This document shows positions 38,342 through 45,792 of a stretch of 64,000 nucleotides of DNA, piece by piece. Each line of letters opens with the position of its first letter. Position 1 is the stretch's first letter. Origin of the DNA: Microbacteriaceae bacterium (GTDB lineage Bacteria > Actinomycetota > Actinomycetes > Actinomycetales > Microbacteriaceae). The notes under the pieces were generated by a model. The model ran no database searches, was not told the DNA's origin, and saw only the letters and a program-made list of their open reading frames with translations. The stretch is taken from positions 1 through 64,000 of the forward strand of contig CANKTR010000003.1 of assembly GCA_947486475.1 (NCBI GenBank), read 5' to 3'. The position numbers and the translations under genes are program-made.

Positions 38342-39799
38342 TTACTCGGCTGTCTCACCCGCGAGCTTGTCGCGGAGCGCGATGAGCGCCTCATCCTCAG
38401 CGAGTGCGCCAGCGGCTTCGGCTTCTTTAGCCGGCGAGGCTGCCGATGTGTCAGCAGTGGGGGTTTCGGGCAGCGCGTCGGCTTCCGCGTTCATGCGGAC
38501 GACCTGAATCTTGTGGGCTTCCCAACGCGCTTGCGCTGCGCTGTAGTCGAGTTCCCACTTGGTGCGCGACTCGTCGTGTCCGTCTTTCCACTCGCCCGTC
38601 GAGGGGTCGAACCCCTCGGGGTAGCGGTACGCGCCGGTCTCGTCGTAGTCGGTGGGCATTCCGTAGAGCGCCGGGTCAAACTCTGTGCTCTCGGGGTCGA
38701 CGCCATCGTTGGCCTGCTTGAGGGACAACGAGATACGACGACGCTCGAGGTCAATGTCGATGATCTTGACGAACACGTCATCACTGACCGCGACCGCCTG
38801 CTCGGCGAGTTCGATGTGGCGTGCAGAGAGTTCCGAGATGTGCACGAGTCCCTCGATACCGTCAGCGACCCGAACGAAGGCTCCGAACTGAACAAGTTTG
38901 GTGACCTTGCCCGGTGCGATTTCGCCAATGGCGTGCTCGCGCGCGAACACCTGCCACGGATCTTCTTGGGTCGCCTTCAGCGACAGCGAGATACGTTCGC
39001 GGTCCTCCTCGATTTCGAGGACCTCGACCGTCACTTCCTGGCCAATTTCGACAACCTCGGAAGCGTGCTCGATGTGCTTCCACGAGAGTTCCGAGACGTG
39101 AATGAGTCCGTCTACGCCTCCAAGGTCAACGAACGCACCGAAGTTGACGATGGACGAGATGACACCCTTACGGATCTGGCCCTTCTGGATGTTGCCGAGA
39201 ATCAAGTTGCGGCTCTCCGACTGGGTCTGCTCGAGCAGAGCGCGTCGCGACAGAACAACGTTGTTGCGGTTCTTGTCGAGTTCCAGGATTTTGGCTTCGA
39301 TTTCTTGACCGAGGTATGGCGTGAGGTCGCGGACGCGGCGAAGTTCGATGAGCGAGGCGGGAAGGAATCCACGAAGACCGATGTCGACGATGACTCCACC
39401 CTTGACGACCTCGATGACGGTACCGGTGACGATTCCGTCGGCTTCCTTGACCTTCTCTACGTCTCCCCACGCTCGCTCGTACTGGGCGCGTTTCTTGGAA
39501 AGGATGAGACGACCTTCTTTGTCTTCCTTCTGGAGGACGAGGGCCTCGATCACATCTCCGACTTTGACAACCTCATCGGGGTTGACGTCGTGCTTAATGG
39601 AAAGTTCGCGGATGGGAATGACACCCTCCGTCTTGTAGCCGACATCGAGGAGAACCTCGTCGCGATCGACCTTGACGACGGTACCCTCAATGAGGTCTCC
39701 GTCGTTGAAGAACTTCAGCGTTTTTTCAACTTCGGCGAGGAAATCCTCGGCTGATCCGATGTCATTAATCGCGACCTGTTTGGTCTGGCTGGTTGTCAT
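38342..39799 (-). CDS. rpsA: 30S ribosomal protein S1
   Basis: A 485-residue S1 protein with four S1 RNA-binding domains (beginning near 36, 120, 205 and 290) and an acidic, alanine-rich tail. Typical blocks are GDLIEGTVVKVDRDEVLLDVGYK, split across domain 1, then GFLPASLIE, and FGAFVDLGGVDGLIHVSELSW, which starts domain 3. Four domains rather than six is usual for actinobacteria. The frame extends to 39841, but the ATG at 39799 is the normal start. A GGAG lies 11 nt upstream, and the leader contains a hairpin. Confidence 0.97.
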   Translation of the reverse strand: MTTSQTKQVAINDIGSAEDFLAEVEKTLKFFNDGDLIEGTVVKVDRDEVLLDVGYKTEGVIPIRELSIKHDVNPDEVVKVGDVIEALVLQKEDKEGRLILSKKRAQYERAWGDVEKVKEADGIVTGTVIEVVKGGVIVDIGLRGFLPASLIELRRVRDLTPYLGQEIEAKILELDKNRNNVVLSRRALLEQTQSESRNLILGNIQKGQIRKGVISSIVNFGAFVDLGGVDGLIHVSELSWKHIEHASEVVEIGQEVTVEVLEIEEDRERISLSLKATQEDPWQVFAREHAIGEIAPGKVTKLVQFGAFVRVADGIEGLVHISELSARHIELAEQAVAVSDDVFVKIIDIDLERRRISLSLKQANDGVDPESTEFDPALYGMPTDYDETGAYRYPEGFDPSTGEWKDGHDESRTKWELDYSAAQARWEAHKIQVVRMNAEADALPETPTADTSAASPAKEAEAAGALAEDEALIALRDKLAGETAE

Positions 39800-39818
39800 G
39801 TGTGTGGGTGCTCCAGTG

Positions 39819-39835
39819 GGGCATAAATAATGCCC
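39819..39835 (-). other. Hairpin in the rpsA leader
   Basis: GGGCAT and ATGCCC form a perfect 6-bp stem around a 5-nt A/T loop, 20 nt before the rpsA ATG and inside the predicted leader. S1 autoregulates its own translation in E. coli through leader structure; whether this hairpin does so is unknown. Confidence 0.4.
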
Positions 39836-39893
39836 TCGCAAATCTCTTCACGCGGGCGGCGGACAGGGATGCGCTGCCAGTCGGCAACAATCA

Positions 39894-39923
39894 AGTCTAA
39901 CGCCCGCTCACGCGGGTTCGCAA
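39894..39923 (-). promoter_or_regulatory. Promoter of rpsA
   Basis: On the minus strand TTGCGA (39923-39918) and TAGACT (39899-39894) are 18 nt apart. Transcription would start near 39887, giving a leader of nearly 90 nt. An inverted repeat CCCGC-N4-GCGGG (39903-39916) lies between the boxes and might also help end the DUF885 transcript. Confidence 0.5.
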
Positions 39924-39926
39924 CCG

Positions 39927-41594
39927 CTACCAGTCCCCCAGCACGGCGGTGCGAAGGGTGTCAAGGCCCGTTCCGCCGATATCGAGGGCGCGTTTGTGCC
40001 ACGCGGAGAGCGAGAATGAGGCGCCCTCTCGGCGTTCGGATTCGGTGCGAAGCTCCTCCCAAATGCGCTGTCCGATCTTGTAGGACGGGGCTTGCCCAGG
40101 CCACCCCAGGTAACGATTGACCTCAAACCGCACGAATTCGTCTTCCATGAGAACGTTGTCGCGCATGAAATCGTAGGCGAAATCCGCGCCCCAGACTCCG
40201 TTCCCGTCCGGCCGCTTCTTGCCGAGGTGGACTCCGATGTCCAAGACGACTCGCGCAGCGCGCATGCGCTGACCGTCTAGCATCCCGAACCGATCTCCGT
40301 CGTCGTCGAGATATCCGAGTTCCGCCATCAGGCGCTCGGCGTAGAGCGCCCAGCCCTCCGCGTGGCCTGATGAGCCAGCTAGTTGACGACGCCACGTGTT
40401 CAACTGAGCCGAGTTATAGACCGCTTGGGAAATTTGCAGGTGGTGTCCGGGCACGCCCTCGTGATAGACGGTGGTCGTTTCGCGCCAGGTGTCGAACTCG
40501 GTGACACCCTCTGGCACGCTCCACCACATTCGGCCGGCCCGCGAGAAATCGTCCGAGGGACCGGTGTAATAGATCCCGCCTTCTTTCGTCGGGGCGATGT
40601 GACACTCGAGATTGCGCATGGGTTCGGCGATGTCGAAGTGTTCCTTACCCAGCTCTCGCACCGCATTGTCCGAGAGTGTTTGCATCCAAGCCTGTAGCGC
40701 TTCGGTGCCGAGAATCTTTCGCGCCGGGTCGTTGTCGAGAGCCGCCACCGCGTCGGCAACCGAGCCGCCCGCGATTCGCTTCGCGAGGGTCTCTTGCTCT
40801 GACCTCATTCGGGCCAGCTCGTCGAGACCCCACTCGTACGTTTCGTCCAGATCGACCGTCGCCCCGAGAAAGTGTCGAGAATGTAACCCGTAGACCTCGC
40901 GACCTACGCCGTCGTGCTCGTGGGACGCCGGAGCGAGATTGTCGCGGAGGAACGTTGCGAACTCAAGGTACGCGAGACGCGCCGATTCCGCAGCCGTCCG
41001 AAGGTCGGCGCGCAACGATTCGGGCAGGTCGGCCGGCGCAGTGTTCGTTGCGAAGTCGACGAAGAAGCCTTCTGGACCTGCGTTTCGCTCCGCCTGAGAG
41101 ATCACTTCAACAATCTGGCGTCGAGCGGGAACGAATCCCTGCCTTATTCCTTCGGCAAGGGTCTGCCGATAGCCACCCAGTGCCGACGAGACGTTGCCGA
41201 GCTTCGCCGCGATGGTTTCCCACGCGCCGATGTCGCCCGTTGGCATGAGATCGAAGACGTCCCGGATTCCTTGCGCGGGAGAGGCGATGTTGTTGAGGTC
41301 GCGTAAGTGCCACTTCGACTCACTCAATTCGAGTGCCAGTTCGAGGTCTCCCGTCAGGTCCAATTTGGTGACACGATCGACATCATCAACGGCCACGGCC
41401 GACCTCAGCGCAATGAGGGTCGAACTCACTGCCGCATCGTAGGCGGCGTGACCATTCGGCGAATAGTCAGCGAACTCGGTCACATCCCCGTCGCGACCCA
41501 GCCAAATTCGAAAATCGGGGTCCAGCACGCAGAGCGTGTCCACCCACGTCTCGGCGATGAGGTCGACGGCGGTCGGAGTGCGTTTTTCGGTCAT
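39927..41594 (-). CDS. DUF885 family protein (putative metallopeptidase-like)
   Basis: A 555-residue soluble DUF885 protein. Members carry an HExxxxH-like motif, here YHEGVPGHHLQ at about residue 385, and are suspected zinc-dependent peptidases, but the activity of this protein is not established. The conserved SGHAEGWALYAERLM and RAARVVLDIGVHLG blocks support the family. No signal peptide is seen. The ATG follows TAGGCT and 6 nt; the first bases of that hexamer are the TAG stop of polA, 9 nt upstream. Confidence 0.88.
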   Translation of the reverse strand: MTEKRTPTAVDLIAETWVDTLCVLDPDFRIWLGRDGDVTEFADYSPNGHAAYDAAVSSTLIALRSAVAVDDVDRVTKLDLTGDLELALELSESKWHLRDLNNIASPAQGIRDVFDLMPTGDIGAWETIAAKLGNVSSALGGYRQTLAEGIRQGFVPARRQIVEVISQAERNAGPEGFFVDFATNTAPADLPESLRADLRTAAESARLAYLEFATFLRDNLAPASHEHDGVGREVYGLHSRHFLGATVDLDETYEWGLDELARMRSEQETLAKRIAGGSVADAVAALDNDPARKILGTEALQAWMQTLSDNAVRELGKEHFDIAEPMRNLECHIAPTKEGGIYYTGPSDDFSRAGRMWWSVPEGVTEFDTWRETTTVYHEGVPGHHLQISQAVYNSAQLNTWRRQLAGSSGHAEGWALYAERLMAELGYLDDDGDRFGMLDGQRMRAARVVLDIGVHLGKKRPDGNGVWGADFAYDFMRDNVLMEDEFVRFEVNRYLGWPGQAPSYKIGQRIWEELRTESERREGASFSLSAWHKRALDIGGTGLDTLRTAVLGDW

Positions 41595-41600
41595 GCGAGA

Positions 41601-41606
41601 AGCCTA
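41601..41606 (-). promoter_or_regulatory. Predicted -10 element of the DUF885 gene built on the polA stop
   Basis: TAGGCT on the minus strand starts with the TAG stop of polA and is followed by exactly 6 nt and the ATG at 41594. There is no Shine-Dalgarno sequence. Confidence 0.5.
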
Positions 41607-44273
41607 GTGACCGGCCTCTTTCCAGGACAGTCCGAGCCCAATCTGCACGTCAAGCGGAACAGTGAGCGTGACGGCGTGTTCCATCGCTTCGTGGACGATT
41701 TCCTGCAGCCGATCGGTTTCGCCCGGCCCAACTTCAAAAATGAGCTCATCGTGCACCTGGAGCAGAAGCCTCGAGGTTAGTGACGCATTGCGCAGAGCGT
41801 CGACGGCGCGAAGCATCGCGATTTTCATGATGTCGGCCGACGTCCCCTGGATCGGCGCGTTCAACGCGGCTCGTTCGGCGTTGTCACGCACCATTCGATT
41901 CGAGCTGGCCAGGTCACCGAACTGTCGCTTCCGACCAAACACCGTCGTCGTGAAAAAATCTTTGCGGGCTTGTTCCACAACGGACCGGAGGTAGTCTCGC
42001 ACTCCACCGAAGCGGGCGAAATAGTCGGACATGAGCGACTTGGCCTCTTTGTTGTCGATGCGCAGTTGCTTTGCGAGACCGAACGCGGACAGTCCATACG
42101 CGAGCCCGTAGGACATTGCCTTGACCTTCGACCGCATGGCGGGCGTAACGTCGGCGGGTTCGACACCGAACACCTTCGCCCCGACATAACGATGGAGGTC
42201 CTCTCCTGACCTGAATGCCTCGATGAGGGCTTCGTCTCCAGACAAGTGCGCCATGATGCGCATCTCGATTTGCGAGTAGTCGGCTGTGAGGAGTCGCTCG
42301 TGGGCGGAGTCCGAGACAAACGCGGCCCTAATTTGGGCCCCGACGTCGCTTCGAATCGGGATGTTTTGCAGATTCGGTTCCGATGACGACAATCGACCCG
42401 TCGTCGTGCCGGTCTGGTCGTAGGTGGTGTGGATTCGTCCATCCGATTGGATGCTCTTGCGCAGGACCTCGACGATCTGTGCAAGCTTGGTTTGTTCCCG
42501 ATGCTCGAGCAAGCCGTCGAGAAACGGGTGGGGGTTCGACGCTTGCAGGTCCGCGAGTGACGCTGCGTCCGTCGAATAGCCGGTTTTCGTCGCACGTGTT
42601 GTGGGCATCCCGAGCGTGTCGAACAAGACTTCCTGGAGTTGCTTGGGCGACGACAGATTTATTTCGGTGCCGATGAGGGCGAACAGTTCGGCGGCCTTCG
42701 CGTCGGTGGTTGCGGTGAGACGCCCGTAGATGTCGTCCAGAATGGCCGCGTCCATAGCAATTCCGACTCGTTCCATGTCGAGAAGGACGGGAATGAGCGG
42801 CACCTCGATCTCGCGCTCGATCGACTGTTGACCGTCGTCCAGACGTCCGTCGAACTCCACATCAAGTTGCGTCAAAATCCACGCGGTCGTCGCGGTACTG
42901 GAGGGGTCGACCGAGGGAATGAGCTCATTCGGATCCGCAAAGGGGACATCGAGACCCGTGAGCGATCGAGCAACATCGGTTAGCGCAAGCGACTTTGTGG
43001 CCGAGTCGAGAAGCCACGCCGCTAACCGAGTGTCGCGAACAATGCCGCCGATCACGAGATCGAATTCCGCGAGTAGGTGACCGAGGGCCTTACCGTCGTG
43101 GACAATTTTCGGTGTCGGACCCGAGAGCCAGGCGTCGAACGCCACATGATCGAGTGAGCCACTCGCCCGAACGGACCTCACGCTCACGTCGTGGGTAGCT
43201 AGCCCAATAGCGAAGCCGTCATCGCCGCGTTCGATGAAGAGCCCGATTCGCCTATCGGCGTTGTCCGTCAACCATTTGGCAAGTTCTTCGTCCCCCATGT
43301 GGCGCGGAGTGGGGGCCGGGACCTGTTCACGGACTGGACTAGTCGGAGAATGTGTTGCCGCCGCAATCGCGACATCGGACGATGCCCCTTCAAACTGCAA
43401 GACACGTTGCTTGAGCGAACGAAACTGCAGTCGATCAAACACCTCAACGACCTCGGTCGGATCGATCGCGCGTCGGACCAATCCGTCGAGGGGAACGGGA
43501 AGTTCAAGATCGCGAACGAGTTTGTTGAGTCGCGCGTTGCGTTCGACGTTTCCGATCTGCTCGCGCAGATTGTTCCCGACGACACCGCCGATCTCGTCTC
43601 GGTGGGCGAGCACCTCGTCGAGTGATCCGTATTGCTGAATCCATTTGACCGCGGTCTTTTCACCGACCTTGTCGACCCCGGGAAGGTTGTCGGATGTCTC
43701 GCCGACCAGCGCCGCGATGTCTGGGTATTGATCGGGACGAATTCCGTATCGCTCCTCGACCGCCGCCGGGGTGTACCGCTTGAGTTCAGACACTCCACGC
43801 GCGCTCGGGTACAACACTGTGACCTTCTCGGTGACAAGTTGAAAGGTGTCGCGATCGCCCGAAACCACCAACACATCGAGGCCCGCGGCCTCTCCCTTCG
43901 TCGCCAGCGTCGCGAGGATGTCGTCCGCCTCGTAGTTCTCCATTTGCATCGTCTCGATCCGCATCGCGCGAAGAGCTTCCTGGAGCAGCGGAACCTGACC
44001 GATGAACTCCGGTGGCGTCTCGCCGCGGGTCCCCTTATATTCGGGATATTCGACGGTTCTGAAGGAATAGCGCGAAATATCGAACGCGACGGCGACGTGC
44101 GTCGGATTTTCGGCTTTGAGAATCGTGAGAAGCATTGACAAGAAGCCGTGAACCGCATTTGTGTGCTGCCCGTCGGAGGTCTGGAACGATTCGAGCGGAA
44201 GTGCGTAAAAGGCGCGGAACGCGAGCGAATGACCATCAATAACGAGAAGGGTAGGCTTTTGCGTGTCGCTCAC
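41604..44273 (-). CDS. polA: DNA polymerase I
   Basis: An 889-residue repair and Okazaki-fragment polymerase. The N-terminal 5'-3' exonuclease domain (about 1-290) starts LLVIDGHSLAFRAFYALP. The middle domain (about 310-500) occupies the place of the 3'-5' exonuclease but lacks the DxE motif; the corresponding stretch reads RIGLFIERGDDG. The polymerase domain has motif A LLTADYSQIEMRIMAH, motif B KVKAMSYGLAYGLS and motif C LLQVHDELIFEV. The GTG start follows TAGGCT and 6 nt. It is divergent from the thioesterase gene. Confidence 0.97.
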   Translation of the reverse strand: MSDTQKPTLLVIDGHSLAFRAFYALPLESFQTSDGQHTNAVHGFLSMLLTILKAENPTHVAVAFDISRYSFRTVEYPEYKGTRGETPPEFIGQVPLLQEALRAMRIETMQMENYEADDILATLATKGEAAGLDVLVVSGDRDTFQLVTEKVTVLYPSARGVSELKRYTPAAVEERYGIRPDQYPDIAALVGETSDNLPGVDKVGEKTAVKWIQQYGSLDEVLAHRDEIGGVVGNNLREQIGNVERNARLNKLVRDLELPVPLDGLVRRAIDPTEVVEVFDRLQFRSLKQRVLQFEGASSDVAIAAATHSPTSPVREQVPAPTPRHMGDEELAKWLTDNADRRIGLFIERGDDGFAIGLATHDVSVRSVRASGSLDHVAFDAWLSGPTPKIVHDGKALGHLLAEFDLVIGGIVRDTRLAAWLLDSATKSLALTDVARSLTGLDVPFADPNELIPSVDPSSTATTAWILTQLDVEFDGRLDDGQQSIEREIEVPLIPVLLDMERVGIAMDAAILDDIYGRLTATTDAKAAELFALIGTEINLSSPKQLQEVLFDTLGMPTTRATKTGYSTDAASLADLQASNPHPFLDGLLEHREQTKLAQIVEVLRKSIQSDGRIHTTYDQTGTTTGRLSSSEPNLQNIPIRSDVGAQIRAAFVSDSAHERLLTADYSQIEMRIMAHLSGDEALIEAFRSGEDLHRYVGAKVFGVEPADVTPAMRSKVKAMSYGLAYGLSAFGLAKQLRIDNKEAKSLMSDYFARFGGVRDYLRSVVEQARKDFFTTTVFGRKRQFGDLASSNRMVRDNAERAALNAPIQGTSADIMKIAMLRAVDALRNASLTSRLLLQVHDELIFEVGPGETDRLQEIVHEAMEHAVTLTVPLDVQIGLGLSWKEAGH

Positions 44274-44278
44274 GGCTT

Positions 44279-44285
44279 TAGCCTA
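44279..44285. promoter_or_regulatory. Overlapping divergent -10 elements of polA and the thioesterase gene
   Basis: TAGCCTA reads as TAGCCT on the plus strand (44279-44284) and as TAGGCT on the minus strand (44285-44280). The minus-strand copy is exactly 6 nt before the polA GTG; the plus-strand copy is 30 nt before the thioesterase start. Confidence 0.45.
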
Positions 44286-44314
44286 CCGAGCGCCGCCGAC
44301 GGAAGGATTGACCT

Positions 44315-44734
44315 TTGGGAGTACTCGACAACCTTGACCCCGAGTTGCACGAGAGGTTTTCGTCGGGCGGTGGCGAACTGACCCGGAAGATGGGAATCGA
44401 ACTCCTCGAGATCTCTGCAGAACGAACGGTCGGGCGGATGCCGGTCGAGGGAAATCGCCAGGTCGTCGGAATTCTGCACGGCGGAGCACACGTCGTTCTG
44501 GGCGAAACCCTGGGCAGCGTTGCGGCAGCGGTACACGCGGGCGCGGGCCGGTATGCGGTCGGAATTGACATCAACGCAACGCACACCAAGAGCATCGCGG
44601 ATGGTTGGGTCACCGGCACCTGCACCGCCATCTCACTCGGAAAAACCATTTGCGTTCACGAAATCATCGTCACCAATGAGGCTGGCCAACGATTGTCTAC
44701 TGTCCGCATTACCAACCTGTTGCGCGACCAATGA
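44315..44734 (+). CDS. Hotdog-fold acyl-CoA thioesterase (PaaI/MenI-like)
   Basis: A 139-residue hotdog-fold thioesterase. The helix motif VVGILHGGAHVVLGETLGS carries the conserved HGG and the acidic E that serve catalysis in PaaI and DHNA-CoA thioesterases, and VGIDINATHTKSI is the following strand. The substrate is not known; menaquinone or general acyl-CoA hydrolysis are possible. The start is a TTG, chosen because GGAAGGA lies 7 nt upstream. It overlaps the next gene by four bases. Confidence 0.87.
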   Translation: MGVLDNLDPELHERFSSGGGELTRKMGIELLEISAERTVGRMPVEGNRQVVGILHGGAHVVLGETLGSVAAAVHAGAGRYAVGIDINATHTKSIADGWVTGTCTAISLGKTICVHEIIVTNEAGQRLSTVRITNLLRDQ

Positions 44735-45048
44735 TCGCGGCGCAATTTATTTTCGAGCCGGGCACATACGATGACGAGTTCCACGTACTGGATGTCGCAA
44801 TCGACGACGCCGCGAAATCAACCGCTGGCTTTCTCGGCACCGACCGATGGGTGTCCGAGGATGGGCGCGTTGTCAACGCGATCTACTATTTCGCGGACAT
44901 GGCGGCCCTCACCAAACTGGGACGCTTCGACGAGCACCGAAGCGCCAAGAGCCAGGTCGACCGTTGGTACAAGGGCTACCGCGTCATCGTGACAGAAGTC
45001 ACCGCAACCTATGGGAACATGCCCCACATCGCCTCCGGCGACCTCTAG
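44731..45048 (+). CDS. Small alpha/beta-barrel-like protein of unknown function
   Basis: A 105-residue soluble protein that I do not recognise firmly. The layout (FIFEPGTYDDEFHVLDVAIDD, then GFLGTDRWVSEDG, then NAIYYFADMAALTKL and WYKGYRVIVTEV) looks like a dimeric ferredoxin-like domain of the antibiotic biosynthesis monooxygenase group; this is a fold-level guess. It starts inside the stop of the thioesterase gene (ATGA), so they are translated together, and ends 4 bp inside the convergent ANTAR gene. Confidence 0.7.
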   Translation: MIAAQFIFEPGTYDDEFHVLDVAIDDAAKSTAGFLGTDRWVSEDGRVVNAIYYFADMAALTKLGRFDEHRSAKSQVDRWYKGYRVIVTEVTATYGNMPHIASGDL

Positions 45049-45635
45049 GCAGGTGGGTTGAGCTGCTCGATAACGGCTTGAGCAATTTCGGTCATCGTCA
45101 AGCGGCGGTCCATTGACGCTTTTTGAATCCAGCGGAACGCCTCGGGTTCGGTCAACTTCATCTTTTCTTGCAACAGGCCTTTAGCGCGATCGAGAATCTT
45201 GCGCGTTTCGAGCCGCTCGAGCGCATCGGTCACTTCCGCCTCCACGGCGAGAAGCTCTCGATGACGCGACAACGCCACTTCGATCTGCGGCAAGAGCCGT
45301 TCCGGCGTGAACGGCTTGACGACGTAGGCGATTGCGCCAGCCTCGACCGCTCGCGCAATGAACTCCGATTGTGCGAACGCCGTGAGCATCACCACCGGCG
45401 CCAGCCGCGCTTTACCGATTGCCTCAGCCGCGGTCAGTCCGTCCATTTTGGGCATCGTGATGTCCATGATGACGAGGTCGGGTCGAAGTTCCCGCGTGAG
45501 CTCGATCGCTGCTTCGCCGTCCGCCGCTTCGCCGACGACATCGAAACCGTTCTCACGCAAGACTTCAACAATGTCCATTCGGATGAGCGCCTCGTCCTCA
45601 GCGACAACAACGCGACGGGCTACGGTTTCACTCAC
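45045..45635 (-). CDS. pdtaR: Response regulator with ANTAR RNA-binding domain (PdtaR-like)
   Basis: A 196-residue two-domain regulator. The N-terminal receiver has the acidic pocket VVVAEDEA, the phosphoacceptor D58 in LVIMDITMPKMDG, MLTAF and the lysine of YVVKPF. The C-terminal ANTAR domain (about 130-190) includes RKILDRAKGLLQEKMKLTEPEAFRW, split over two helices, and binds paired RNA hairpins to antiterminate in known members. The neighbourhood of polA and pyk resembles that of mycobacterial pdtaR. The cognate kinase PdtaS is not in the window. The GTG start follows TAGGCT and 6 nt. Confidence 0.88.
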   Translation of the reverse strand: MSETVARRVVVAEDEALIRMDIVEVLRENGFDVVGEAADGEAAIELTRELRPDLVIMDITMPKMDGLTAAEAIGKARLAPVVMLTAFAQSEFIARAVEAGAIAYVVKPFTPERLLPQIEVALSRHRELLAVEAEVTDALERLETRKILDRAKGLLQEKMKLTEPEAFRWIQKASMDRRLTMTEIAQAVIEQLNPPA

Positions 45636-45656
45636 GCGTTCAGCCTACGGTATCGT
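45627..45656 (+). promoter_or_regulatory. Predicted promoter of tRNA-Leu
   Basis: TTCACT (45627-45632) and TATCGT (45651-45656) are 18 nt apart, ending 11 nt before the tRNA. The region also holds the divergent -10 of the ANTAR gene. Confidence 0.4.
45642..45647 (-). promoter_or_regulatory. Predicted -10 element of the ANTAR regulator gene
   Basis: On the minus strand TAGGCT is followed by 6 nt and the GTG at 45635, identical in hexamer and spacing to polA and the DUF885 gene. Confidence 0.5.
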
Positions 45657-45667
45657 TTTCACCTGGA

Positions 45668-45750
45668 GCCGGATTGGCGGAATGGCAGACGCGAAGCACT
45701 CAAAATGCTTTGTCCGTGAGGGCGTGTGGGTTCAAGTCCCACATCCGGCA
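45668..45750 (+). tRNA. tRNA-Leu (anticodon CAA)
   Basis: An 83-nt class II tRNA. The acceptor arm pairs 45668-45674 with 45743-45749. The anticodon stem AAGCA/TGCTT encloses the loop CTCAAAA with anticodon CAA at 45701-45703, which reads UUG. A long variable arm follows, and the T arm GTGGG-TTCAAGT-CCCAC is perfect. The discriminator base is A, and CCA is not encoded. Confidence 0.95.
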
Positions 45751-45757
45751 CAACGAG

Positions 45758-45786
45758 AGGGCGGGGAACCATCCCCGTCCTTTCTT
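45758..45786 (+). terminator. Terminator after tRNA-Leu
   Basis: A hairpin of about 9-10 bp (arms ending at 45767 and starting at 45772, one G-T pair, 4-nt loop) is followed by TTTCTT. It lies 8 nt after the tRNA and just before the end of the convergent pyk, which it may also serve. Confidence 0.7.
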
Positions 45787-45792
45787 GATTCG

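Noticed and set aside
38339..39754. Long plus-strand open frame of 471 codons opposite rpsA
   Set aside because: It is a mirror of the highly structured rpsA reading frame in GC-rich DNA, matches no family and has no start signals. The same applies to long antisense frames opposite uvrA (33777-34991), uvrB (36225-37232), gltB (50363-51610) and pyk (46552-47616).
39903..39916. CCCGC-N4-GCGGG repeat as the terminator of the DUF885 gene
   Set aside because: The stem is only 5 bp and no T run follows; it also lies between the two boxes of the predicted rpsA promoter. Kept only as a remark there.
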